Assembly: GCA_023263735.1 (NCBI GenBank)
Contig: JALQUQ010000174.1
Span: 1 to 5,925 of the forward strand
Direction: 5' to 3'
Length of the DNA stretch: 5,925 nucleotides
Origin: Paracoccaceae bacterium
GTDB taxonomy: Bacteria; Pseudomonadota; Alphaproteobacteria; Rhodobacterales; Rhodobacteraceae
The position numbers were made by a program, and so were the translations under genes. The notes below the pieces were generated by a model. That model had not been told where the DNA came from. It made no database searches and saw only the letters and a program-made list of their open reading frames with translations. Shown piece after piece: positions 1 through 5,925 of this stretch (position 1 is its first letter; every line of letters starts with the position of its first letter).

Positions 1-357
1 GGGCCGTTCGTCCAGACGGTCAGCCAAGGATTCCGCCCGCGCCGCGATTTCGGCCAAAGTCTCACGCAGTTGCGGCGGGATCACCGGCACTTCGATCCGC
101 TCGGCGGGCTTTGCCTCCATGCTGCTGATCTTGGCCTTCAATTGGCGCAATTCGTCTTCCAGCGCCGCCGTCTTGTCGGCCAGCATCAGGCCCGACATCA
201 ACAACATCCGCACCTCGGGCAAGCGCCCGATCTGTTGCACCAGCGGTTCGGCTTCGGCATTCAACATGCTGGCAGCGGCCCGCAGGAAATGCTCTTCGCC
301 CTCTTGGCAAGCCACCTGAAAATCGCGGCCACCGATCTTGATCGTGACATCAGGCAT
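1..357 (-). CDS. zapA: Cell division protein ZapA (partial, C-terminus outside window)
   Basis: Small FtsZ-associated protein that in its family bundles or crosslinks FtsZ filaments at the division septum in the cytoplasm. The first 119 residues are visible and the frame is open to the left edge. The N-terminus (MPDVTIKIGGRDFQVAC) is the typical ZapA beta-strand opening (a VTIKIGGR-like strand, then a helix). Residues about 20-62 carry the expected helix with an RLPEVRMLLMSGLMLADK stretch matching the conserved ZapA core. Residues about 62-82 begin the C-terminal coiled coil (ALEDELRQLKAKI). A proline-rich break at about 89-96 precedes another helix. The ATG at 357 has a GGAGGT ribosome site (complement of 366-371) about 9 nt upstream, inside the preceding gene. 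It overlaps the stop of that gene by 8 nt, so the two are almost certainly translated from one mRNA. ZapA proteins are usually 100-130 residues, so little should be missing. Confidence 0.9.
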   Translation of the reverse strand, partial: MPDVTIKIGGRDFQVACQEGEEHFLRAAASMLNAEAEPLVQQIGRLPEVRMLLMSGLMLADKTAALEDELRQLKAKISSMEAKPAERIEVPVIPPQLRETLAEIAARAESLADRLDERP

Positions 358-877
358 TGGCGTCCACCTCCGTATTCGGGACCAAAGGCTCCAGCGCCGA
401 AATCAGATCGTCGATCTGCGCCGCTTCGGCCGACCGCAGGGCCCGCAGGGCCTCAAGCTCGGTCACCATGGCCTTGTTCAGCAAATGCGGCTCGATCTGC
501 CCCTCGGCCACGGCGTCTGTCACCGTCCGCAATTCCTCGCGGAGCGAAGCGACGGTCTTTTTCAACCGCTGCAGTTCCAGCCCCTGCACATCGACCTGAC
601 GCCGCAGCTTTTCATTCTCGGCCTGCAATTCGTCGCGCCCTGCGGCATCGCGGTCTTTCACGGCGCGCAGACGTTCCTGCAATTGCGCCGAGAGGATCTT
701 TTCCTCGTCCAAAGCTTCGTTCAGACGCGCAATTTCGGCCTCGGCCACACCATCGGCAAGGCGGGCGACGGTTTCGGCCTCTTGTGTGGTTGCGGCGACC
801 TTGGCGTGTTCCAGCCCCGCTTCGATCCGTGCCAGCGCCGCCGAAATCCGCCGTTCGAGTTCTGGGATATCGTCCAT
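350..877 (-). CDS. ZauP-like coiled-coil protein, operon partner of ZapA
   Basis: A 175-residue protein with no signal peptide or membrane segment. Residues about 4-25 form an amphipathic helix. Residues about 45-122 are a long Ala/Leu/Glu/Arg-rich stretch with heptad-like spacing of hydrophobics (IARLNEAL, ILSAQLQERL, LELQRLKKTVASLREEL), read here as a coiled coil. A second helical block at about 128-165 (LLNKAMVTELEALRALRSAEA) ends the protein. Its position directly upstream of and overlapping zapA matches ZauP of Caulobacter crescentus, a coiled-coil protein encoded upstream of zapA that works with ZapA to focus the Z-ring. The link to ZauP is inferred from gene order and coiled-coil character; sequence identity was not tested. 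The ATG at 877 was chosen because a purine-rich AGAGGGGG site lies just upstream. The frame stays open further upstream to an ATG at 1246, but that extension crosses the divergent promoter region and the tkt start and is unlikely to be coding. Confidence 0.78.
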   Translation of the reverse strand: MDDIPELERRISAALARIEAGLEHAKVAATTQEAETVARLADGVAEAEIARLNEALDEEKILSAQLQERLRAVKDRDAAGRDELQAENEKLRRQVDVQGLELQRLKKTVASLREELRTVTDAVAEGQIEPHLLNKAMVTELEALRALRSAEAAQIDDLISALEPLVPNTEVDANA

Positions 878-926
878 GCCCCCTCTTTTCTCCGCCACGC
901 CCCGCAGAACCGACGGTTTTTTGTGC

Positions 927-943
927 CAGACCTTGTCGGTCTG
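927..943. repeat. Inverted repeat CAGACC-N5-GGTCTG
   Basis: Two perfect 6-base arms are separated by TTGTC. They lie about 50 bases upstream of the ZauP-like start, in what would be its leader or promoter. No U-run follows on the plus strand. On the minus strand an A-rich stretch, not T-rich, follows, so it is not an intrinsic terminator. It could be an operator or a small leader hairpin. Confidence 0.3.
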
Positions 944-961
944 AGGTGTCGTCTTGCCAAG

Positions 962-974
962 GTGCGAATCGCAC
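962..974. promoter_or_regulatory. 13-bp palindrome, candidate operator
   Basis: GTGCGA and TCGCAC are perfect reverse complements around a single central A. The palindrome lies between the zapA operon and tkt, just downstream of the TTGACG box read on the minus strand and about 18 bases before the CATAAT box on the plus strand. A dimeric regulator could bind here, but none can be named. Confidence 0.3.
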
Positions 975-1108
975 GGCCCGGCGTCAAGAAACATAATAGC
1001 GAAAAGAATCCGGTTTATCCGCCCCTTATCCTTCAATGCCTTGCCGGCCACGCTTGATCTTGCTGGTGTTGATGATAAGCAACCCCAGAACCCTGCCATC
1101 CATTCGAC

Positions 1109-1113
1109 GAGGA
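1109..1113 (+). promoter_or_regulatory. Ribosome binding site deciding the tkt start
   Basis: GAGGA is followed by 8 bases and then TTG at 1122. The spacing and the purine-rich core support TTG as the initiator, since no ATG or GTG at a comparable position has a similar site. Confidence 0.6.
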
Positions 1114-1121
1114 CCAAGGCC

Positions 1122-3137
1122 TTGGACATCCAGACCCTGCGCGACCGCCACCCTGAACACTGGATGCGGGCGACCGCCATCCGCACTCTTGCCCTTGATG
1201 CCGTTGCGGCCGCCAACTCCGGCCATTCGGGCATGCCGATGGGCATGGCCGATGTGGCAACCGTGCTGTTTTCGAAACATCTGAAATTTGACGCCTCGGC
1301 CCCGCGTTGGCCCGACCGTGACCGGTTTATCCTGTCGGCCGGCCATGGCTCGATGTTGATCTATTCGCTGCTCTACCTCACTGGCTATGCCGATATGACA
1401 CTGGAACAGGTCAAGAACTTCCGCCAGTGGGGCGCGATCACCGCGGGCCATCCGGAATATGGCCATGTCGAAGGCGTGGAAACCACCACCGGCCCGCTGG
1501 GTCAGGGCATTTCGAACGCTGTCGGTTTTGCTTTGGCCGAAGAGCATCTGCGCGCCCGTTGGGGGGCCAAGATTCAGGATCACTTCACCTATGTGATCGC
1601 AGGCGACGGCTGCCTGATGGAAGGCGTGAGCCAAGAAGCCATCGGTCTGGCTGGCAAACAGCAATTGTCGCGCCTGATCGTGTTGTGGGATGACAACGGC
1701 ATCACCATCGACGGCAAGGTCTCGATTGCCGACGTGACCGACCAAAAGGCCCGTTTCGCCGCCAGCGGCTGGGATGTCTTTGAATGCGACGGCCACGACC
1801 CCGAAGCCATTGACGCGGCGATCACCGCCGCCAAGGCATCGCCGCGCCCGGCCATGATCGCCTGCAAGACCCATATCGCCATCGGCCATGCCGCTCAGGA
1901 CACCTCGAAAGGTCATGGCGCCCTGACCGATGCGACCCAGCTTCAGGCCGCGAAAGACGCCTATGGCTGGACCGGCGGCCCGTTCGAAATTCCCGCCGAC
2001 ATCAAGTCGTGGTGGGAAGGCGTTGGCCGTCAGGGTGTTGAGGCCCGTCAGGCTTGGGAAGCCCGTCTGGCCGCCCTGCCGCAATCGAAACAGTCGGAAT
2101 TCCTGCGCACCTTTGCAAACGAAGCCCCGGCCAAGCTGTCCTCCGTCATTCGCGCGCTGAAGAAAACCGCCGCCGAAGAGGCCCCGAAACTGGCGTCGCG
2201 TTCGGCGTCGGAAAAGGTGCTGACCGTCATCAACCCGGTGATGCAGGAAACCATCGGCGGCTCGGCCGACCTGACTGGGTCGAACAACACCAAGACCCCG
2301 GATCTGGGCGTGTTCTCGCCCGAAGATCGCAAGGGCCGCTATGTCAACTATGGCATCCGTGAACACGGTATGGCCGCCGCGATGAACGGGATGGCCCTGC
2401 ACGGCGGCGTGCGCCCCTATGGCGGCACCTTCATGTGCTTTACCGACTATGCCCGCCCCTCGATGCGTCTGTCGGCGCTGATGGGTGTGCCCGTCGTCTA
2501 TGTGATGACGCATGACTCCATCGGTCTGGGCGAAGATGGCCCGACCCACCAGCCGGTCGAACATCTGGCCATCAGCCGTTCGACCCCGAACACGCTGGTG
2601 TTCCGCCCGGCCGATCTGGTGGAAACCGCCGAATGCTGGGAAGTGGCCTTCAGCCAGACCTCGACCCCGTCGGTCATGGCGCTGAGCCGCCAGAACCTGG
2701 CTGCCGTGCGCAAGACCCACACCAACCAGAACCTCTCGGCGCGCGGCGCCTATGTTCTGGCCGAAGCGACCGGCAAGCGTCAGGTGATCCTGATGGCAAC
2801 CGGCTCCGAGGTGGAAATCGCCATCAAGGCACGCGACCTGCTGGAGGCCGAAGGCATCGGCACCCGCGTCGTTTCGATGCCGTCGATGGAACTTTTCGCC
2901 CAGCAAGACGAAGCCTATCGCAAAAAGGTTCTGCCCGGTGGTGCCGTTCGTGTGGCCATCGAAGCCGGCGTGCGCATGGGGTGGGATCGCTGGCTGCTGG
3001 GCGAACGTGGCAAGGATGGCAAAGCCGATTTCGTTGGCATGTCGTCCTTTGGTGCCTCGGCCCCCTATCAGACCCTGTACAAGGAATTCGGCATCACCGC
3101 CGAGGCCACCGTGGAAAAGGTCAAGGCGCTGCTGTAA
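1122..3137 (+). CDS. tkt: Transketolase
   Basis: Thiamine-diphosphate-dependent enzyme that moves two-carbon ketol units between sugar phosphates (xylulose-5-P to ribose-5-P or erythrose-4-P) in the cytoplasm. It serves the non-oxidative pentose phosphate pathway and the Calvin cycle where that operates. From TTG 1122 the protein has 671 residues, normal for the family. Visible motifs are GHSGMP (His35), GHGSM (His75), and the ThDP/metal motif GDG at 161-163 through DDN at 190-192. Others are a KGHGA loop with His265, [15 protein letters not shown] with the catalytic Glu414, [15 protein letters not shown] (His464, His476), and the C-terminal domain [10 protein letters not shown]. The loop before His265 lacks the GTH seen in E. 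coli, which I recall as usual in alphaproteobacterial enzymes. The TTG start is preferred because it gives the expected short N-terminus ([13 protein letters not shown]) and has a GAGGA site. An in-frame ATG at 954 would add 56 unrelated residues across the promoter region. A strong terminator follows. Confidence 0.96.
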   Translation: MDIQTLRDRHPEHWMRATAIRTLALDAVAAANSGHSGMPMGMADVATVLFSKHLKFDASAPRWPDRDRFILSAGHGSMLIYSLLYLTGYADMTLEQVKNFRQWGAITAGHPEYGHVEGVETTTGPLGQGISNAVGFALAEEHLRARWGAKIQDHFTYVIAGDGCLMEGVSQEAIGLAGKQQLSRLIVLWDDNGITIDGKVSIADVTDQKARFAASGWDVFECDGHDPEAIDAAITAAKASPRPAMIACKTHIAIGHAAQDTSKGHGALTDATQLQAAKDAYGWTGGPFEIPADIKSWWEGVGRQGVEARQAWEARLAALPQSKQSEFLRTFANEAPAKLSSVIRALKKTAAEEAPKLASRSASEKVLTVINPVMQETIGGSADLTGSNNTKTPDLGVFSPEDRKGRYVNYGIREHGMAAAMNGMALHGGVRPYGGTFMCFTDYARPSMRLSALMGVPVVYVMTHDSIGLGEDGPTHQPVEHLAISRSTPNTLVFRPADLVETAECWEVAFSQTSTPSVMALSRQNLAAVRKTHTNQNLSARGAYVLAEATGKRQVILMATGSEVEIAIKARDLLEAEGIGTRVVSMPSMELFAQQDEAYRKKVLPGGAVRVAIEAGVRMGWDRWLLGERGKDGKADFVGMSSFGASAPYQTLYKEFGITAEATVEKVKALL

Positions 3138-3157
3138 TCACAGCGCCCCGCAATGCG

Positions 3158-3187
3158 AAAGGGCCGCCCGATGGGGCGGCCCTTTTT
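3158..3187 (+). terminator. Intrinsic terminator of tkt
   Basis: A perfect 9-bp stem, GGGCCGCCC (3161-3169) with GGGCGGCCC (3174-3182), closes a GATG loop. It is extended by AAA/TTT and followed by five T's. It begins 20 bases after the tkt stop. Read from the opposite strand the hairpin is followed by only three T's, so it may also stop the convergent ABC ATPase transcript, but less well. Confidence 0.88.
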
Positions 3188-3223
3188 CGTTTCGGATCGA
3201 CGCGTCTTTATGGATAGACCGTT

Positions 3224-4324
3224 TTAGATTTGCCGGGTTTGGGCATTGGCCCCGAATACAAAACAGCGATCGCGGCGGATCATCAACCACAGCGCCGTTC
3301 CCGGTTTTGGCAAGAACACCCCCGGCACGCTGGCGGTCAGGGTCGATCCATCAAAATCCATCCGGAATTCCACCAGACTTTCGCGACCCAGATAGCGCGC
3401 CCGCGCCACTGTGCCCCGTGCCGGCGTGCCGTCCTGCGGGGTCGGGTTCGGGCCGCGCCCCCCGCGATCAAAATCGATCTTCAGATGCTGCGGGCGGATC
3501 ACAATCTCGACCTCGGCCCCTTCGGGGTGACCGGGGGTCAGAAAGGCCCCAAAGGGCGTTTCGGTCAAGGCCCCGTTCGTCTTGCCGCGGATCACGTTGA
3601 TATCGCTGAAAAACGCCGCCGCCGCCTTGTCGACCGGGGCGTTGTAGATGTTATAGGGCGCGCCCTTTTGCACCATGACCCCGCGCCGCATCAGCACGAT
3701 TTCATCGGCCATCCGCATCGCTTCATCTGGTTCATGGGTGACCAGAACCACCGCCGCCCCCTCTTCCTTCAGGATGTCCAGCGTGGTGTCGCGAATGCCA
3801 TCGCGCAAGCGGTTGTCCAGCCCGGAAAACGGCTCGTCCATCAGCATCACCTTGGGGCGCGGGGCCAAGGCGCGGGCCAAGGCCACCCGCTGCTGTTCGC
3901 CCCCCGAAAGCTGATGCGGATGTTTCGCGCCATAGCCATGCAGATTGACGCGTTCCAGCAATTCATCGACCCGGCGGGCCTTGTCGGCCTTGGGGCCAGT
4001 CAGGCCAAAGGCCACGTTATCGGCCACCGTCAAATGCGGAAACAGGGCGAAATCCTGAAACATCAACCCGACCGACCGTTTTTCGGGCGGCAGATGGCGC
4101 GGGCCGTTGGCAACCTCCAGCCCGTCGATCACGATCCGCCCTTCGTCGGCGTGTTCGACCCCCGCGATCATGCGCAGCGTCGTCGATTTCCCACAGCCTG
4201 ATGGGCCCAAAAGACAGGTCACCTGCCCCGCAGCCACTGAAAGCGAGATGCCGTCCACCACCTTTCGGCCCGAAAAGCTGCGGCTCAGGGTGTCAACGAA
4301 AAGGCGGGGGCTGCTTTGCGGCAT
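3224..4324 (-). CDS. ABC transporter ATP-binding protein, FbpC/iron(III)-type (CUT1/spermidine-like group)
   Basis: Cytoplasmic ATPase subunit expected to power a binding-protein-dependent importer. From the ATG at 4324 it has 366 residues. The order is Walker A GPSGCGKST at 40-48, Q-loop Gln90 (MFQDFALFPHLTV), signature LSGGEQQR at about 139-146, Walker B VMLMDEP ending near 165, a SGLD D-loop, and the H-loop His197 in VTHEP. A C-terminal regulatory domain from about residue 240, with IRPQHLKIDF, looks like a TOBE domain. All catalytic residues are intact. The ALFPHLTVADNVAFGL segment and overall length suit the iron(III) FbpC or related polyamine/thiamine importers; the substrate cannot be fixed from the ATPase alone. 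No permease or binding-protein gene adjoins it. A start at 4351 would add nine residues, but its upstream AGGG is too close; the ATG at 4324 has AAGG about 6 nt upstream. The SDR gene lies 73 nt upstream in the same direction. Confidence 0.9.
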   Translation of the reverse strand: MPQSSPRLFVDTLSRSFSGRKVVDGISLSVAAGQVTCLLGPSGCGKSTTLRMIAGVEHADEGRIVIDGLEVANGPRHLPPEKRSVGLMFQDFALFPHLTVADNVAFGLTGPKADKARRVDELLERVNLHGYGAKHPHQLSGGEQQRVALARALAPRPKVMLMDEPFSGLDNRLRDGIRDTTLDILKEEGAAVVLVTHEPDEAMRMADEIVLMRRGVMVQKGAPYNIYNAPVDKAAAAFFSDINVIRGKTNGALTETPFGAFLTPGHPEGAEVEIVIRPQHLKIDFDRGGRGPNPTPQDGTPARGTVARARYLGRESLVEFRMDFDGSTLTASVPGVFLPKPGTALWLMIRRDRCFVFGANAQTRQI

Positions 4325-4397
4325 GGTTACCTTACCATTTCTCTCAGGCATGCCCTAGCAGGCGCGGCGGCCGCGGGCAAGCCATTGAGACGGTCCC

Positions 4398-5177
4398 TCA
4401 GAGCGTGGAATTGATCGCCCCGCCATCAAGCAAGATGTTCTGCCCGACGATAAAGCCCGCATGTTGCGAACACAGAAACGCACAAGCCGCCCCGAATTCG
4501 GCAGCGGTTCCGTACCGCCCCGCCGGAATGGTGGCAGCCCTTTGGGCGCGGGCCTCTTCCATGGTGATGCCTTGGGCCTTGACCACCCCCCCATCCAGCG
4601 CAATCGCGCGGTCGGTGTCGTGGATGCCGGGCAACAGATTGTTGATCGTGACCCCATGCCCGGCCACCTGACGCGCGGTTCCGGCCACAAATCCAGTCAG
4701 CCCGGCCCGCGCGGAATTGGACAGGCCCAGTTGCGCAATCGGCGCCTTGACCGAACCCGAGGTGATATTGACCACCCGCCCCCATTTGCGCGCGATCATT
4801 CCGGGCAAAACCGCCTGCATCAGGGCAATCGGGGTCAGCATGTTGCCATCAAGGGCGCGGATGAAATCGTCACGATCCCAATCCGACCACATCCCGGGGG
4901 GTGGCCCGCCCGCATTGGTCACCAGAATATCCACATCGCCCGCTGCGGCCAAAACCTTGGCCCGGCCCTCGGCGGTGGTGATATCGGCGGCAACGGCCGT
5001 CACCGAAACGCCATGGGCGGCAGACAGCTCGGCCGCGGTTTTTTCCAAAGCCTCGGCCCCGCGCGCATTCAGAACCAACGACACCCCGGCCTGCGCCAAA
5101 GCCTCGGCGCAACCGCGACCCAAGCCCTTTGACGACGCACAAACCAAAGCCCGTTTGCCCAAGATGCCCAAATCCAT
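4398..5177 (-). CDS. Atypical SDR-family protein (FabG-like, degenerate active site)
   Basis: A 259-residue Rossmann-fold protein of the classical SDR length, resembling 3-oxoacyl-ACP reductases. It shows an N-terminal nucleotide-binding loop (CASSKGLGRG, residues 13-22), an acidic AADI at 63-66, TNAGG at 87-91, Asn112, Ser140 in NITSGS, and the C-terminal FLCSQHAGFIVGQNILLDGG that is typical of FabG relatives. The loop departs from TGxxxGxG: Ala14-Ser15 replace Thr-Gly. At the catalytic YxxxK position, 13 and 17 residues after Ser140, there are Ser153 and Arg157 (LGLSNSARAG). A known FabG-like SDR subgroup is described as lacking a perfect cofactor motif and catalytic tetrad, and this protein fits it. 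Its reaction, if any, is unknown. The ATG at 5177 has an AAGGA site about 8 nt upstream. The gene may be co-transcribed with the ABC ATPase downstream. Confidence 0.87.
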   Translation of the reverse strand: MDLGILGKRALVCASSKGLGRGCAEALAQAGVSLVLNARGAEALEKTAAELSAAHGVSVTAVAADITTAEGRAKVLAAAGDVDILVTNAGGPPPGMWSDWDRDDFIRALDGNMLTPIALMQAVLPGMIARKWGRVVNITSGSVKAPIAQLGLSNSARAGLTGFVAGTARQVAGHGVTINNLLPGIHDTDRAIALDGGVVKAQGITMEEARAQRAATIPAGRYGTAAEFGAACAFLCSQHAGFIVGQNILLDGGAINSTL

Positions 5178-5197
5178 CGCCTATCCTTCCGACCAAA

Positions 5198-5226
5198 TTG
5201 AAACCGTTTGCTAACAGTCCTAGACT
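5198..5226 (+). promoter_or_regulatory. Candidate sigma-70 promoter for the Hint-domain gene
   Basis: TTGAAA (5198-5203) is separated by exactly 17 bases from TAGACT (5221-5226), matching consensus at five of six and four of six positions. It points rightward, 90 bases before the ATG at 5317. The region is locally AT-richer than its surroundings. No experimental support exists here. Confidence 0.35.
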
Positions 5227-5316
5227 AAATCCAAAAGGCAACACCTGTCTTTGCCCTAAGTTTGACGCAAAATCCGGGCAATGAGCGGGAAAGCCCCTTT
5301 TCGGATTCTGTCAGCC

Positions 5317-5925
5317 ATGTCTCAGACAGCTCTTGCCCCCCCCTCGAAGCCCTGGGCCGGGTCATGCCTGTCAGGTGTTTGATGCCGATGCGATCTATGT
5401 GATCCATGGCGTCAATTCGGGTGAGGGGTTGATGGGCCCGGATGAGGTGGTTCAGGGCGACATCTATGCGCTGGAGGAAGGGGCCGCCCCACAGCGGCTG
5501 GTCCTGCAACTCGGGCTTGAGCGGCAGGTCGTGGCTGAGGGAAGTCTGGTCGGCCGCATCGGTGAAACGGTGCGCTATGCCGCGCGCTATACGCTGATGT
5601 CCTCGGACGGCGACAAGATCGAACTGGTTCTGATCACGCTGGACCAGGGCGGCAGCTATGCCCTGCCCCTGTCGCCCATGTCGACACAACTGGATTACAC
5701 CTTGGTCGCGATCGAAGAGTCGCCCGAAGCGGCCCCCCTGTCCGACCTGCTCTGCGTCTCATTTGCCCGAGGGACGATGATCACCCTAGCCGGCGGACGG
5801 CAGGTCCCGATTGAGGGGTTGACGGCGGGGGATCGGGTACTGACCCGGGACCATGGGCCGCAACCGGTGCGCTGGCTGGGTCGGGCCACGGTGCGCGCCG
5901 TTGGGGCCTTTGCGCCGATCATCAT
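5317..5925 (+). CDS. Hint-domain protein (partial at right edge; apparent frameshift near the N-terminus)
   Basis: The start of a Hedgehog/intein (Hint_2-type) domain protein of a kind often multicopy in Rhodobacterales; its role is not established. The conserved frame is open from 5285 to the window end. It reads PGPGHACQVFDADAIYV, then a domain of about 130 residues without recognised motifs, then FARGTMITL, VPIEGLTAGDRVLTRDHGPQPVRWLG, the hallmark Hint block. This frame has no ATG until 5432. The only nearby ATGs (5317, and 5281 in the same frame) are one base out of register, and from 5317 that frame stops at 5380-5382. Removing one C from the eight-C run at 5336-5343 gives a seamless MSQTALAPPRSPGPGHACQVF, like family N-termini I recall. 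Alternatives without a frameshift are TTG 5333 or GTG 5375, neither with a clear ribosome site. Counting with one C removed, Cys146 lies two residues before Ser148, which occupies the usual Cys position just before the Phe of the Hint start. Confidence 0.75.
5336..5343 (+). repeat. Poly-C tract of eight bases at the frame junction
   Basis: Eight consecutive C's lie 19 bases after the ATG at 5317, inside the N-terminal coding region of the Hint-domain gene. Seven C's would put ATG 5317 in frame with the conserved protein; eight put it out of frame. Runs like this slip in replication and are miscounted in sequencing. Confidence 0.85.

Larger units (their letters stand above)
878..1121. promoter_or_regulatory. 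Divergent intergenic region between the zapA operon and tkt
   Basis: About 244 bases without a gene, which must hold promoters for both divergent units. It contains two inverted repeats. One is CAGACC-5 nt-GGTCTG at 927-943; the other is a 13-bp near-perfect palindrome, GTGCGAATCGCAC, at 962-974. On the minus strand TTGACG (complement of 982-987) resembles a -35 box, but the -10 position 17 nt on (CACCTT) is poor. On the plus strand CATAAT at 992-997 resembles a -10 box, but no good -35 box lies at the right distance. The promoters are therefore only suggested. No small gene was recognised in this region. Confidence 0.45.

Noticed and set aside
70..996. A 308-codon plus-strand open frame opposite zapA and its partner.
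   Set aside because: It has Arg/Pro-rich composition with no domain, overlaps two well-supported minus-strand genes and crosses the divergent promoter region.
954..1121. Extension of transketolase to the ATG at 954.
   Set aside because: The extra residues resemble nothing in the family, cover the intergenic region with the palindrome and promoter-like boxes, and the TTG at 1122 has the better ribosome site.
1026..2906. A very long open frame (626 codons) on the strand opposite tkt.
   Set aside because: It is a mirror of the strong codon bias of tkt in GC-rich DNA. The translation is His/Gly/Arg-rich without any recognisable domain, and tkt is unambiguous on the other strand.
4361..4377. GC-rich palindromic stretch (contains GCGGCCGC) between the SDR and ABC ATPase genes, considered as a terminator.
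   Set aside because: No T-run follows on either strand and the symmetric core is short, so it gives no reason to split the two genes into separate transcripts.
5214..5226. AGTC-CTA-GACT symmetry overlapping the candidate promoter of the Hint gene.
   Set aside because: Arms of only four bases do not extend and are expected by chance.
5225..5689. A 154-codon minus-strand open frame opposite the Hint-domain gene.
   Set aside because: Its translation has no recognisable features, and the plus strand carries a clear Hint domain continuing to the window end.

Overview
This is a GC-rich, densely coded chromosomal window. It most likely comes from an alphaproteobacterium of the order Rhodobacterales (Rhodobacter/Gemmobacter/Paracoccus-like). 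The evidence is the form of transketolase, the ZapA gene paired with a coiled-coil partner divergent from transketolase, and a Hint-domain protein of a type common in that order. The assignment rests on recalled family resemblance, not on a search.

Layout. Positions 1-877 (minus strand) hold a two-gene cell-division unit: a coiled-coil protein resembling Caulobacter ZauP, overlapping by 8 nt with zapA, which runs off the left edge. A divergent intergenic region (878-1121) with two short inverted repeats separates this unit from tkt (1122-3137, plus strand). tkt encodes a complete transketolase that probably starts at TTG and ends in a strong intrinsic terminator (3158-3187). Convergent to tkt are two minus-strand genes: an orphan FbpC-type ABC transporter ATPase (3224-4324) and, upstream of it, an atypical SDR-family protein (4398-5177) that lacks the usual catalytic Tyr and Lys. 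At the right edge a plus-strand gene (from about 5317) encodes the start of a Hint-domain protein and runs out of the window.

How the genes relate. zapA and its partner should act together at the FtsZ ring. Transketolase serves the pentose phosphate pathway and, if present, the Calvin cycle. The ATPase and SDR lie in the same direction 73 nt apart and may be co-transcribed, but no functional link is evident, and no permease or binding-protein gene is beside the ATPase.

The most notable observation is in the Hint gene. The plausible ATG start and the conserved reading frame are offset by one base, and a run of eight C's (5336-5343) lies exactly where the frames must join. This could be a sequencing error, a real frameshift, or a slippage-prone phase-variable switch. 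I see no CRISPR array, tRNA, rRNA or insertion sequence, and no strong case for an entirely new system.
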